From Streptomyces sp. HNM0574 (GTDB lineage Bacteria > Actinomycetota > Actinomycetes > Streptomycetales > Streptomycetaceae), in NCBI RefSeq assembly GCF_012726235.1, contig NZ_JAASAH010000002.1, positions 310,001-374,000 of the forward strand: a DNA stretch of 64,000 nt. The letters run 5' to 3'. The position numbers and the translations under genes are program-made. Below, piece after piece: positions 17,123 to 25,806 of this stretch (position 1 is its first letter; each line of letters opens with the position of its first letter). The notes beneath the pieces are model-generated. The model was not told the origin of the DNA. It saw only the letters and a list, made by a program, of their open reading frames with translations, and searched no databases.

Positions 17123-17557
17123 TCAGCCCTCCTCCGCCGCGCCCGCGCTGCCGGTGATGCGGAAGGGCAGCTGGGCGGCGCCGGGGAAGAGGACGGGGGC
17201 GCTCAGGCCGACCTCGGCCTTCCACAGCCCGCCCGTACGGGTGCAGCTCACGGCCGCGCCGGACGCCCACGCCTGCGGCAGGTGCTCCGTCGCCGCCGCG
17301 CGGCAGGCGCCCTGCGGGTCGCCGTCGGCGGCGGCCGCGGTCGCGGCGCGGGCGGCCTCGTCGGCGGAGTTGCCCGCGAGCGAGAAGGTGTACCCCAGCA
17401 GCACGCACTGCCACAGCACAGCGGCCACGGCCAGCACCACCGGCGCCGTCCCCACGAACTCGACGGTGGCAGCGCCTTGTTGGCCGCGCAGGCGGGGGGT
17501 GCGGGTGCCCCCGTGCCCGTTGGGGGCCTTCTCGCGGGCCGTTCGTACGGGTCTCAC
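17123..17557 (-). CDS. Second TadE-like pseudopilin
   Basis: 144 aa from GTG 17557, overlapping the stop of the CpaE-like gene by 4 nt (GTGA), with AGGAGG 6 nt upstream. RGQQGAATVEFVGTAPVVLAVAAVLWQCVLLGYTFSLAGNSADEAARAA shows the same Gly/Glu/helix motif and SADEAARAA follow-up as other TadE/TadG proteins. Two cysteines (GACRAA, VSCTRTGG) could form a disulfide outside the membrane. Translational coupling places it firmly in the pilus operon. Confidence 0.86.
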   Translation of the reverse strand: MRPVRTAREKAPNGHGGTRTPRLRGQQGAATVEFVGTAPVVLAVAAVLWQCVLLGYTFSLAGNSADEAARAATAAAADGDPQGACRAAATEHLPQAWASGAAVSCTRTGGLWKAEVGLSAPVLFPGAAQLPFRITGSAGAAEEG

Positions 17558-19905
17558 CCCTGGCCTCCTGTGCCGTCCGGCCAGGGGGTGGTGGGGGTGG
17601 GGTGTGCGTGTTGGAGCGGGGGGTGGGGCGGTGGTGCGGAGGGGGGTTCCGGCGTGAGGTTGGGGGCGGGGCCCGGGGCAGGGCCTGAAACGGGGCCAGG
17701 CGCCGGATTCGGCATGGGGCCGGAGACCGCGCCTGGGACAGGGCCCGGGGCTGGGCCAGCCGCCGGACCCGGCGCGGGGCCGGAGACCGCGCCCGGCCCA
17801 GAACCCGGGGCTGGGCCAGGGGCCGGACCCGGCACCGAGTTGGCAACGGAGCCCGGAACTGGGCCCGGGCCAGAACCAGACGCCGAACTCGACACGGAGC
17901 CGGAGACCGCACCCGGCCCAGAACCCGGGGCAGAACCAGGAGCCGAACTCGGTACGGAGCCGGAGACCACACCCGGCCCAGAACCCGGGCCAGAACCAGA
18001 CGCCGGACCCGGCACCGAACCGGAGACCACACCCGGCCCAGAACCCGAGGCAGAACCAGACGCCGGACCCGACACCGAGTTGGCAACGGGGCCCGGAACA
18101 GAACCCGGGCCAGAACCAGCCGCCGAACTCGGCACCGAACCGGAAACCGCACCCGGCCCAGAACCCGAGGCAGAACCAGACGCCGGACCCGACACCGAAC
18201 CGGAAACGGCGCCCGGAACTGGGCCCGGGCCAGAACCAGCCGCCGAACTCGACACGGAGCCGGGGACGAAGCCCGGACCGGGCACCGGCGCCGAGCTGGG
18301 TACGGGCCCCGGGACCGAACCCGGCACCGACCCCGAGTACGCCACCGGACCCGAGCCGGGGCCGTCCTGCGCCGTGGATGCGGGACCGTACGGCCCCGCG
18401 CCACCAGGCGCACCCGGGTCCGACGCGGGGCCGCCGGCCGGCGAACCGGCAACAGCACCGGGGGACGCCCCCGGAACGCCACCCGACGCAGACCCAGGCA
18501 CCTGCCCCGGACCGCCCACGGAAGTCGCCCCCGGCGGCAGCGCCTGCGGCGGCGGGACCGCGCCCGGAGGGAGCGCCGGGCCCCCGCCGCCGGTCGAGTC
18601 CGTGCTCGCCGTGCTCTGGCGGCCCGGTTTGCGTTGTTTGCTCCCGAGGCGCCAGCCGCCTCGGGCGCTGCCCCGAGTGTCCGTGTCGGTGGGGGCGTCC
18701 GGCTGGCCTGCCACGAGGCCGAGTTCGCCTGCCAGGGACCACAGGGCCTGTTTGACGGTGCCGCGTGCGTCGAGGTCCTGGACGCGGCCCGCGTCGAGGG
18801 CGGTCTGGAGTTCCTTGAAGTGCGAGGGGACGGTCGAGCGCGCGACGGCCGTGCCGACGATGCGGGCGACCAGCGGCGGCTGGATCTCGGCCGTCCGGGA
18901 GGCGCGGTTGACCAGGACCGTCGTGTCGTCCGCCGTGCGGACCCTGAGCCGGTCCCACAGCCGCACCATGCGCTTGGCGGCGCGGACGCAGACCACGTCG
19001 GGGGTGGTGACGAGGACGGCGCGGTCGGCGGTCTCGACGGCGGCCGTGTTGCCCGCGTGCATCTGGGTGCCGCAGTCGACGACGACGACCTCGTAGCGGG
19101 CCCGTACGGCGGCGAGGACCTGCCGGGCCGCGCGGTCGTCGACCTCCTCGCCGCGTTCGCCGTCGCCGGGGGCGAGGAGCAGGGCGAGGCCGGTCTCGTG
19201 CGGGTAGACCGCGTCGTCGAGGACGCGGGGCGAGATGTCGGCGATGCCCGCGAGGTCGGCGACGGAGCGGCGGAACTGCACGTCCAGGTAGGAGGCGACG
19301 TCGCCGGACTGGAGGTCCATGTCGACCAGGGCCGTGCTCCGCCCGGACGCCTGGGCCGCCAGGGCGAGTTGGACGGCGGTCAGGGTGGTGCCGACGCCGC
19401 CCTTGGCCCCGGCGACGGCGACGAGCCGCCCGCTGCCGCGGCCCTGCGCGCCCGGGTGGTGCGGGAGCCCGGGGACGCCGGCGCCCGCGCCCGCGAGGTG
19501 GCGGCGTACGCCGGTGGCCCAGCCCGCGGCGGGGCCGATGCGGGCGGCGAGTTCCTCGTACGTCGCGGGGAGGCCGACGACGCCGCGTGCGCCCGCGTCC
19601 ATCGCGGCGGAGTAGAGGGAGGCGCCGGTGTCCCGGGTGAGGAGCACCACGGCGACGGCGGGGAAGCGCTGGGCGATGTCCCGGATGAGCTCCAACGCGG
19701 GCTGCGGGCCGATGAGTTCGTGGACGAGGACGACCTCGGGGAGGGTGTCGGCGGATTCCGCCGCCTGCCGGGCGAGGACGTCCAGCAGCTGCGCCGAGCC
19801 CGTCACGGGCTCGGCGGCCCGGCAGTCCGGCAGCTGCCCGAGGAGCGCGGCGAGGGACCTGGCCGCCTCGGGGTCGCCGACGGCGGGCTGGATGCGGGTG
19901 GCCAT
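17554..19905 (-). CDS. CpaE/TadZ-like pilus-localisation ATPase with long Pro/Gly/Ser/Ala tail
   Basis: 783 aa from ATG 19905 (AGGAG 6-7 nt upstream). Residues ~1-140 resemble an atypical receiver domain (PEVVLVHELIG, VAVVLLTRDTGASLYSAAMDAGARGVVGLP). Residues ~160-400 form a MinD/ParA-type ATPase with deviant Walker A GAKGGVGTT (166-174), LVDMDLQSGD and VVVDCGTQ, as in TadZ/CpaE, which mark the pole or site of pilus assembly. From ~440 to the end (over 340 residues) is a low-complexity Pro/Gly/Ser/Ala/Val tail, about 185 residues of which derive from 60-bp DNA repeats. Normal CpaE/TadZ proteins are about 400 aa, so the tail nearly doubles the size. The tail is in frame to a stop coupled to the next gene, so it is probably translated. 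Confidence 0.88.
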   Translation of the reverse strand: MATRIQPAVGDPEAARSLAALLGQLPDCRAAEPVTGSAQLLDVLARQAAESADTLPEVVLVHELIGPQPALELIRDIAQRFPAVAVVLLTRDTGASLYSAAMDAGARGVVGLPATYEELAARIGPAAGWATGVRRHLAGAGAGVPGLPHHPGAQGRGSGRLVAVAGAKGGVGTTLTAVQLALAAQASGRSTALVDMDLQSGDVASYLDVQFRRSVADLAGIADISPRVLDDAVYPHETGLALLLAPGDGERGEEVDDRAARQVLAAVRARYEVVVVDCGTQMHAGNTAAVETADRAVLVTTPDVVCVRAAKRMVRLWDRLRVRTADDTTVLVNRASRTAEIQPPLVARIVGTAVARSTVPSHFKELQTALDAGRVQDLDARGTVKQALWSLAGELGLVAGQPDAPTDTDTRGSARGGWRLGSKQRKPGRQSTASTDSTGGGGPALPPGAVPPPQALPPGATSVGGPGQVPGSASGGVPGASPGAVAGSPAGGPASDPGAPGGAGPYGPASTAQDGPGSGPVAYSGSVPGSVPGPVPSSAPVPGPGFVPGSVSSSAAGSGPGPVPGAVSGSVSGPASGSASGSGPGAVSGSVPSSAAGSGPGSVPGPVANSVSGPASGSASGSGPGVVSGSVPGPASGSGPGSGPGVVSGSVPSSAPGSAPGSGPGAVSGSVSSSASGSGPGPVPGSVANSVPGPAPGPAPGSGPGAVSGPAPGPAAGPAPGPVPGAVSGPMPNPAPGPVSGPAPGPAPNLTPEPPSAPPPHPPLQHAHPTPTTPWPDGTGGQG
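17701..18260 (-). repeat. 60-bp tandem repeat array inside the CpaE-like gene
   Basis: About nine consecutive degenerate 60-bp units, each beginning near CGCCGGACCCGACACCGA on the plus strand and ending near GAACCCGGGCCAGAACCAG. They are in exact register with no spacers. Unit length is divisible by three (20 aa), so the coding frame is kept. Units at 17881-18240 are the most alike. It encodes residues ~549-735 of the tail. Confidence 0.95.
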
Positions 19906-19919
19906 GGGACTCTCCTGCC

Positions 19920-20657
19920 TCACTCGTCCCCGGAGAGGGTGTACGTGCGTTCGCTCTCGGGGACGCGGGTGTCGTCCCCGGGTGCGACGAGCGCCAGCCG
20001 GACGTGCTCGGCGAACGACTCGGCGTAGGCGACGCGCTGGGCGTCGGCCGTGGACAGCGCGAAGGTGATCGGTACGCCCTCGGCCTCACGCTGGCGGGCG
20101 CGGTCGTCCTGCTCGTCGCGCTTGTCGAGCGGGGTGAGTTCGCCGACGTCGAGGACCCGGGCGCCGGGGACGATCACCTGTGAGGTGTTCGGGGCCGCGC
20201 CGCCCTTGCCGCCGCCGCTCTGCCGTTCACCCTCGAAGGTGGCGAAGATGTTCACCCGGCTCCCCGGGTTGATCTTTCCGGCGACGCCGGTCTCCGCGTC
20301 GATCATGATGGCGATCTCCTGCTCGCCCTCCTTCAGTTCGGGCCGCTCGGCGAGCATGTCCGTCTGGAGGAGGGAACCCTCGCGGAGCGGGTTGAGGGCG
20401 ATCTTGCCGCGCAGCTGTGCCGGGTCGGTGACGGCGGTCTCGGAGAGCCAGCGTTCCGGCACGGAGACCTTGGTGAGCTGCGCCTCGGTCAGCGGCTTGT
20501 ACGCCGGGACGTCCTGTTTCAGCTCGTACGCCGTGGTCTCGGGACCGACCTTGGACTCGACGTTCCGGATCAGTGCCAGCACCCCGGCGAAGGCGGCTAT
20601 GGCGCAGAGCACGGAGACGAGCAGCAGGATGACGCCACGGCGCTGGCGTGAATTCAT
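19920..20657 (-). CDS. CpaB/RcpC-like Flp pilus protein (SAF domain)
   Basis: 245 aa from ATG 20657, overlapping the previous stop by 4 nt (ATGA). N-terminal transmembrane helix (RGVILLLVSVLCAIAAFAGVLALI), then a SAF domain (VPAYKPLTEAQLTKVSVPERWLS, LNPLREGSLLQTDML). The CpaB core follows, EIAIMIDAETGVAGKINPGSRVNIFATFE, with VIVPGARVLDVGE and LSTADAQRVAYAESFAEHVRLALV. In Gram-negatives CpaB links the outer-membrane secretin to the wall. In monoderms without a secretin it presumably forms part of the extracytoplasmic conduit. Confidence 0.9.
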   Translation of the reverse strand: MNSRQRRGVILLLVSVLCAIAAFAGVLALIRNVESKVGPETTAYELKQDVPAYKPLTEAQLTKVSVPERWLSETAVTDPAQLRGKIALNPLREGSLLQTDMLAERPELKEGEQEIAIMIDAETGVAGKINPGSRVNIFATFEGERQSGGGKGGAAPNTSQVIVPGARVLDVGELTPLDKRDEQDDRARQREAEGVPITFALSTADAQRVAYAESFAEHVRLALVAPGDDTRVPESERTYTLSGDE

Positions 20658-21607
20658 GGACGAAGACCTCGTGGACTGGCTATGACGGCGGAACCTGGCA
20701 GGGCGGCGTGCGGCGGTGCGGGTGGTTCGGTGGTGGCGGGGCCCTGCGTGACGGCGGGGCGGTTGGGGGTGGCGGGGGCGGCGCAGAACACGCAGCGGTC
20801 GCCGATGAGTTCGAGCCCGCACCAGGAGCAGGAGTCCCGGCGTACGGAGGCGACGAGCTGGTACAGCACGGAGGCGTCGGGGATCGCGGCGGCGAACTCG
20901 GTGAGCCTGCCCGTGCCCCACCAGCGCGGCGAGTCCTCCGGCAGCTCGGCTTCCCGGACGGCGCCGGCGCGCCATCTGCGGGCGAGGTGGCGGGAGACCC
21001 AGTCGGAGTCCAACGGGCCGCGGGCGAGGGTGATTTCGGTGGTGAAGGGCGGCCCGTCGAGGCCGTCCTCCTCGGCGGAGGAGCCGCCCTGGATGCGGAC
21101 GAGCCGGGGGGTGGGCGCGGCGAGCACGGCGAAGTGCGTGCCGGGCATCCAGGAGGCGGCGTGGGCGGTCAGCGAGACGGGGATCTGGGTGCCGGAGTCC
21201 AGCTTGGCGACGGAGGCGAGGACACCACCCGCGTAGATGTAGTGCGTGAGGAGCCGGGCGGCCGCGCCGAGCACTCCGGGGCTGAAGCCGCACAGCGACA
21301 ACTGGCGCAGCTGCCGCACCAGTACGGCCGTGCCCAGCGGTGGGAGGGCGACGGGGAGCAGCGCGATCCGGTCGCTCTCCAGCACCGAGCGCACGGCGTG
21401 CAGCCGGTGCAGGTGCGGGGTGGGGAGCGTCGCGGGGTGGAGCAGGACGACGTGGCCGTGCTGCCGGAGGAGTTCGTGCATGGCGGTGAGCGCGGCGTCC
21501 AGGGGCTGTTCGCCGGGCGGGCCGAAGACCTGCGCGTCCGGCGTGAACCGGCCGTCGGCCGGGGCCAGCACGTGGCCGTGGCCGGTGACCGCCACCGCAG
21601 TAGACAT
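20654..21607 (-). CDS. Conserved protein with C-terminal zinc knuckle, first gene of the tad operon
   Basis: 317 aa from ATG 21607 (GGGGCGGG upstream). No transmembrane segment. Residues ~1-250 appear globular (HELLRQHGHVVLLHPATLPTPHLHRLHAVRSVL; FAVLAAPTPRLVRIQGG). Near the C-terminus is a four-Cys knuckle, CSWCGLELIGDRCVFC, followed by a Pro/Ala-rich tail. It is translationally coupled to cpaB (ATGA overlap), so it belongs to the pilus operon. I do not recognise the family; zinc binding is inferred from the cysteine spacing. The operon promoter should lie in the ~300 bp between 21608 and 21903. Confidence 0.72.
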   Translation of the reverse strand: MSTAVAVTGHGHVLAPADGRFTPDAQVFGPPGEQPLDAALTAMHELLRQHGHVVLLHPATLPTPHLHRLHAVRSVLESDRIALLPVALPPLGTAVLVRQLRQLSLCGFSPGVLGAAARLLTHYIYAGGVLASVAKLDSGTQIPVSLTAHAASWMPGTHFAVLAAPTPRLVRIQGGSSAEEDGLDGPPFTTEITLARGPLDSDWVSRHLARRWRAGAVREAELPEDSPRWWGTGRLTEFAAAIPDASVLYQLVASVRRDSCSWCGLELIGDRCVFCAAPATPNRPAVTQGPATTEPPAPPHAALPGSAVIASPRGLRP

Positions 21608-21903
21608 CCCGCCCCGAGCCCCCTCAGCCGGTCGCACGTATCCCGTCGCGCAGCAGATCCGGGGCCATCACACCGCATCGGTGCGGCCCGCGCCAGGGAA
21701 TCGCGACACCGCGATCCCCTTCGGCAGGTGGACGGCCGCCGGAGCCGGCGGGCGCGGTGCCGCGCGCCGACCGTCTCCGCCGCATCTGGAAGCCATACCC
21801 CCGCCGCCCGCCCGGCCAATCCCGAAGCCCCGGTCCGTCCCGCCCCGTGAGCACGCGTACGCACCGCGTGCCCACGCTTCGGGCGGCAGGTCATGTACCG
21901 CCG

Positions 21904-23247
21904 CTACCAGGGGAGTTCGCGGATCTGCTGGACGCACAGCACGATGAACAGCAGCCCGGAGGCTATGAGCAGGACGTTGCTGAGGACGCCGTTGCGCCAC
22001 TCGCGGGGCGTGTGGCGGGAGTTGAGCAGCCAGACGAGAGTGAGCGCGAGGAACGGCATGAAGAACGCGCCGAGCACGCCGTACCCGACGACGAGTCCGA
22101 AGGGCTGGTCGAGGAAGAGCAGCGTCATCGGCGGGAACGTCAGCCACAGCAGGTACGCCTTGTACGGCCAGGAGCGCTCGCGCTCGCCGCGCGCGACAGC
22201 GTCGGCCTCCGGCTCCTCCGAACCCCCGGCCTCCGCCGTCGCCTTGGCGTCCCGCGCGGCGCGCAGGCGTGCGCAGAAGTCGGCGAACATCAGGCTCACG
22301 CCCTGCCACACGCCGATCAGGGAGGAGAAGGAGGCGGCGAAGAAGCCGACGAGGAAGAGATTCGCGGTGACGCTGCCGAACCTGTCCTCCAGGATGCCGC
22401 CGAGGTCGACCAGGCCCTTGTCGCCCTCGGTGATCGAGGCGTGCGAGGCGCTCAGCAGCTCGGCGCCGACGAAGAGCATGGCGACGACGAAGACGCCGGT
22501 GGTGATGTAGGCGACGCGGTTGTCGAGCCGCATCATCTTCATCCAGCTGCTGTCGGTCCAGCCCTTCGCGTTCACCCAGTACCCGTAGGCGGCCATGGTG
22601 ATGGTGCCGCCGACGCCGCCGACGAGCCCGAGCGTGTACAGCAGCGAGCCGTCCGGGAGGACGGGCACCAGCCCGGCGAAGGCGTCGCCGATGTCGGGCG
22701 CGACGCGGACGGCGAGATAGACGGTGACGACGAACATGACGCCGATCAGGACCGTCATGACCTTCTCGAACACCGCGTACCGGTTGAACCAGACGAAGAC
22801 CAGGCCGACCAGGCCCGAAATGATCGCCCAGGCACGGAGGTTGAGGACGTCGGGGAAGAGCGCGGCCAGCGGCAGCCCGGAGGCGGACATCGCCGTCGCG
22901 CCGTAGACGAAGCCCCAGATGACGACGTACACGGCGAAGTAGACCGTCGTCCAGGAGCCGAGGGCGCGCCAGCCGTGGAAGAGGGTGCGCCCGGTGGCGA
23001 GATGCCAGCGGCCGGTGGCCTCGGCGAGTGCGATCTTGACGATGCAGCCGATGACGGCCGCCCACAGCAGCGTGTACCCGAACTTGCTGCCCGCGATGAG
23101 CGTGGCGACGAGATCGCCGGCGCCGACGCCCGTCGCCGCCACGACGATGCCGGGCCCGACGCGTTTCCAGCTGGCCTTGCGCAGTGCGGGCGCGGGCGCC
23201 TCGGGAGCGCCGGCCGCACCGCCGCCTGTGGTGTTCTCGGTTGTCAT
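21904..23247 (-). CDS. Nramp-related divalent cation transporter with altered metal site
   Basis: 447 aa from ATG 23247; AGAGGGCGG upstream. Eleven or so hydrophobic segments in the Nramp/LeuT order. The first helix GPGIVVAATGVGAGDLVATLIAGSKFGYTLLWA aligns with Nramp TM1, but the canonical DPGN metal-binding motif is replaced by GAGD. The TM6 region reads ITMAAYGYWVNAKG in place of the usual MPHN, so the conserved His and metal-binding Met are missing. A ~40-residue Glu/Ala-rich cytoplasmic loop (AKATAEAGGSEEPEADAVARGE) splits the later helices. Canonical Mn/Fe transport is doubtful; Nramp-related proteins with other substrates (for example Mg) are known. Confidence 0.85.
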   Translation of the reverse strand: MTTENTTGGGAAGAPEAPAPALRKASWKRVGPGIVVAATGVGAGDLVATLIAGSKFGYTLLWAAVIGCIVKIALAEATGRWHLATGRTLFHGWRALGSWTTVYFAVYVVIWGFVYGATAMSASGLPLAALFPDVLNLRAWAIISGLVGLVFVWFNRYAVFEKVMTVLIGVMFVVTVYLAVRVAPDIGDAFAGLVPVLPDGSLLYTLGLVGGVGGTITMAAYGYWVNAKGWTDSSWMKMMRLDNRVAYITTGVFVVAMLFVGAELLSASHASITEGDKGLVDLGGILEDRFGSVTANLFLVGFFAASFSSLIGVWQGVSLMFADFCARLRAARDAKATAEAGGSEEPEADAVARGERERSWPYKAYLLWLTFPPMTLLFLDQPFGLVVGYGVLGAFFMPFLALTLVWLLNSRHTPREWRNGVLSNVLLIASGLLFIVLCVQQIRELPW

Positions 23248-23430
23248 ACGCGACCGCCCTCTGTCCGTGCCCTGTCGTGCCCGCGTATCAAACCCCGGGG
23301 CGACGGCCCGCACAACGCCTGTGGATAACTCTCCCCTCACGATCCGGAACCGGTCCGCATCCGGCGTCCCGGCGACGGCGGTGGGGCCGCGCGCCGGACA
23401 GCGAGTGAACGGTCCTTCATGTGTGGAGTA

Positions 23431-23459
23431 TTGACAACGGCATTGGTCTGGACCACGTT
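23431..23459 (+). promoter_or_regulatory. Chitinase promoter with DasR-like operator
   Basis: TTGACA (23431-23436) is a consensus -35. The downstream 12-mer TGGTCTGGACCA (23444-23455) is palindromic in its TGGTC/GACCA arms and matches the DasR-responsive element (TGGTCTAGACCA core) found at Streptomyces chitinase promoters. It occupies the spacer and the start of a weak -10 (CACGTT), so binding would block RNA polymerase. DasR is released by glucosamine-6-phosphate, linking expression to chitin supply. Confidence 0.85.
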
Positions 23460-23543
23460 GTTGAACAGCGCCGGGCCCGCGCCGAACCGCACCGCATGGC
23501 ACCCCCTCACCGTCCCCCAAGCTCCCCTTCAGCGGAGGCAGTT

Positions 23544-24608
23544 GTGGCATCCCCTGGTTCCAGAACCCCCTTCACCTCCCCCCGGCCCCGGCGCTCCCGG
23601 ATGCTCGCCGGCGTCACCGCCGCCGTGCTCGCCACCGGCGGCATCGCCCTGGCCGGCACCGCCAACGCGGGCGAGACCGGCACCGGGACGTCCGCCTCGT
23701 CCCAGCAGCCCGCCGTCGGCGCCTCGGCCGTGCCGAAGCACGCCGTCACCGGCTACTGGCAGAACTTCGACAACGGCGCCAAGGTCCAGAAGCTCGCCGA
23801 GGTGCCGGACGACTACGACATCGTCGCCGTCGCCTTCGCCGACGCGACCGGCAAGCCGGGACAGGTCGACTTCAAGCTCGACCCGGCCCTCGGCTACGCC
23901 TCCGAGGCCGACTTCAAGGCCGACATCGACGCCCTGCACAAGAAGGGCAAATCGGTGATCATCTCGGTCGGCGGCGAGAAAGGTGCGGTCAGCGTCGGCA
24001 GCGGCGCCGCGGCCGACGCCTTCGCGAAATCCATCACCGGCCTGATGGACAAGTACGGCTTCGACGGCGTCGACATCGACCTGGAGAACGGCCTCAACGC
24101 GACGTACATGACGCAGGCCCTGAAGTCGATCCACGCCGCGAAACCCAACGTCGTGGTGACGATGGCGCCGCAGACCATCGACATGCAGTCGCCGCAGAAC
24201 GAGTACTTCAAGACGGCGCTGAACATCAAGAGCTTCCTCACCGTCGTCAACATGCAGTACTACAACAGCGGTTCGATGAACGGCTGCGACGGCAACGTCG
24301 TCAGCCAGGGCAGCGTCGACTTCCTGACCTCCCTCGCCTGCATCCAGCTGAAGAACGGCCTCGACCCGTCCCAGGTCGGCATCGGCACCCCCGCCTCCCC
24401 GCGCGCGGCCGGCGGCGGCTACGTCGACCCCGCCGTCGTCAACAACGCGCTGGACTGCCTTGCCAAGGGCACCAACTGCGGCACCTTCAAGCCGGACAAG
24501 ACCTATCCCGGCATCCGCGGCGCGATGACCTGGTCCACCAACTGGGACGCCACCGCGGGCAACAAGTGGTCCAGCACCGTCGGCCCGCACGTCGACAAGC
24601 TGCCGTAA
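23544..24608 (+). CDS. chiA: Secreted GH18 chitinase
   Basis: 354 aa from GTG 23544; GGAGG sits 5 nt upstream, better than any earlier in-frame start. Signal peptide with twin Arg-rich n-region (PRPRRSRMLAGVTAAVLATGGIALAGTANA, cleavage near residue 42). The catalytic domain (residues ~65-354) has the GH18 motif FDGVDIDLE with acid/base Glu181, SVGGEKG before it and MTWSTNWD at the end. Cys pairs (NGCDG with LACIQ; LDCLAKGTNCG) are likely disulfides. No carbohydrate-binding domain is present, so it should act on soluble or pre-processed chitin. Position and form fit S. coelicolor ChiA; the symbol is from memory of that synteny. Confidence 0.92.
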   Translation: MASPGSRTPFTSPRPRRSRMLAGVTAAVLATGGIALAGTANAGETGTGTSASSQQPAVGASAVPKHAVTGYWQNFDNGAKVQKLAEVPDDYDIVAVAFADATGKPGQVDFKLDPALGYASEADFKADIDALHKKGKSVIISVGGEKGAVSVGSGAAADAFAKSITGLMDKYGFDGVDIDLENGLNATYMTQALKSIHAAKPNVVVTMAPQTIDMQSPQNEYFKTALNIKSFLTVVNMQYYNSGSMNGCDGNVVSQGSVDFLTSLACIQLKNGLDPSQVGIGTPASPRAAGGGYVDPAVVNNALDCLAKGTNCGTFKPDKTYPGIRGAMTWSTNWDATAGNKWSSTVGPHVDKLP

Positions 24609-24654
24609 CCGGCCCCCATACCGGTACGGAGTGTCCCCACCGCTCCGTACACGT

Positions 24655-24694
24655 GCGACGCCCCCGCCCGGAGAGCCCGGGACGGGGGCGTCGC
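24655..24694. terminator. Bidirectional terminator between chitinase and protease genes
   Basis: Perfect 12-bp outer stem (24655-24666 with 24683-24694) and an inner 5-bp stem with one bulged base, in the gap between two convergent genes. Confidence 0.82.
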
Positions 24695-24717
24695 CTCGCG
24701 TCATGCCGGCCGGCGCG

Positions 24718-25617
24718 TCACGGCTTGGGCAGGGCGCAGTCCGGGAGGGAGAGGTCGACCTTGTTGCCCTCACCGACGCACTGCGTGAGCGTGTACGTCT
24801 GCTGGCCGTAGGCGATCCCGTGCCGGACCGTCACCTTGCCGTCCTTGTCCACCTCGCAGGGGTTGTTCATGGTGCACTCGGCACCGTCCTCGTTCCGGGT
24901 GTTGTTGACGCCGACGACCTTGCCGCTGGCGTCGTCCACCACCGGGGAGCCCGAGGTGCCGCCCTTGGTCTTGCAGTCGGCGGTGTAGCGGAGCGAGTCC
25001 TTCATCGTCCAGTCGGCCTCGCGCAGCTCCGGCACGAAACCGTCGAGGGAGCAGGAGAAGGTCTCCTTCCAGTAGCCGGAGACGACGGTGATGGCCTTAC
25101 CCTTCTCCGGGTGCTCGGCCTGCACGTCGAGCGGGGCTATGCCGCTCTCCTTCTCTATCTCCTCGTACGTGGAGTCGAGTTCGTACAGCGAGACGTCGGT
25201 GTCCGTCATCGTCGCGTACGCCAGCTTCGTCGCCTTCAGCTGCGCCGCCTCGCCGCCCTTGGCGTCCAGCAGCGTGAAGCCGCGGCTGGAGGGCTGGTCC
25301 GTGATGACCTGGTCCGGCTTCGGCATGCCCTCCTCCAGGCAGTGGCCGTTGGACAGCACCAGCCCCGGGTCACCCGGCTTGGAGTCCGGCATCCGCACCA
25401 GCGAGCCGGAACAGTTGCTGAGCGCGACCGTCCCCGCGAAGTCCGGCGCGGCCTGCTGCGCGGGCCCCTGCTGCGGCGCCTGCCCGGCCCGCGCGATACT
25501 CCCGAACTCCGCCTGGCCGCCCGCCTCCTGAGCCACAGCGGGCCCGCCCGCGATCCCGGCGAGGGCGGCGGCCCCGAAGAGCGCACCGGCCAGCGTCCCG
25601 ACGAGAGGTCTGTTCAT
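24718..25617 (-). CDS. Secreted trypsin-like serine protease (S1 fold)
   Basis: 299 aa from ATG 25617. Signal peptide cleaved near AVA-QE (residue ~30), then a Gln/Pro/Ala-rich pro-segment. Catalytic triad by motif: His92 in LVLSNGHCLEEG, Asp141 in TDTDVSLYEL and Ser222 in GGTSGSPVVDDASGKVVGVNN. Six cysteines (C69, C93, C189, C215 and two near TMNNPCEVD and TLTQCVG) suit disulfides of an exported enzyme. The specificity pocket cannot be judged by eye. It is monocistronic between the chitinase terminator and a divergent gene. Confidence 0.88.
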   Translation of the reverse strand: MNRPLVGTLAGALFGAAALAGIAGGPAVAQEAGGQAEFGSIARAGQAPQQGPAQQAAPDFAGTVALSNCSGSLVRMPDSKPGDPGLVLSNGHCLEEGMPKPDQVITDQPSSRGFTLLDAKGGEAAQLKATKLAYATMTDTDVSLYELDSTYEEIEKESGIAPLDVQAEHPEKGKAITVVSGYWKETFSCSLDGFVPELREADWTMKDSLRYTADCKTKGGTSGSPVVDDASGKVVGVNNTRNEDGAECTMNNPCEVDKDGKVTVRHGIAYGQQTYTLTQCVGEGNKVDLSLPDCALPKP

Positions 25618-25806
25618 GGTGGGGGGTTCCTCTCCCTTGAAGAGCATGGGGTTGAGCATGACGCGCAGCATTCTTGGGGGCGGGGCGGTCGGCCACAAGA
25701 CCGCGACGAGAGCGGGGAGTTGATCAAACCCCCACCCGAACGCGTGAACCTTGGGTGAAGCGGGTGTGACTGGCGGGTCCCGGGCGCCGCCGCGCTCACA
25801 GGCCCC

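Noticed and set aside
17701..18260. CRISPR-like regularity of the 60-bp units
   Set aside because: Units are contiguous, degenerate and without unique spacers, and they lie inside a coding gene.
17081..19096. 671-aa plus-strand open frame opposite the CpaE-like gene (and a minus-frame ORF over the same stretch)
   Set aside because: All frames stay open because the 60-bp repeats are multiples of three and GC-rich. The minus frame has the MinD-type ATPase motifs and coupled starts; the others are low-complexity shadows.
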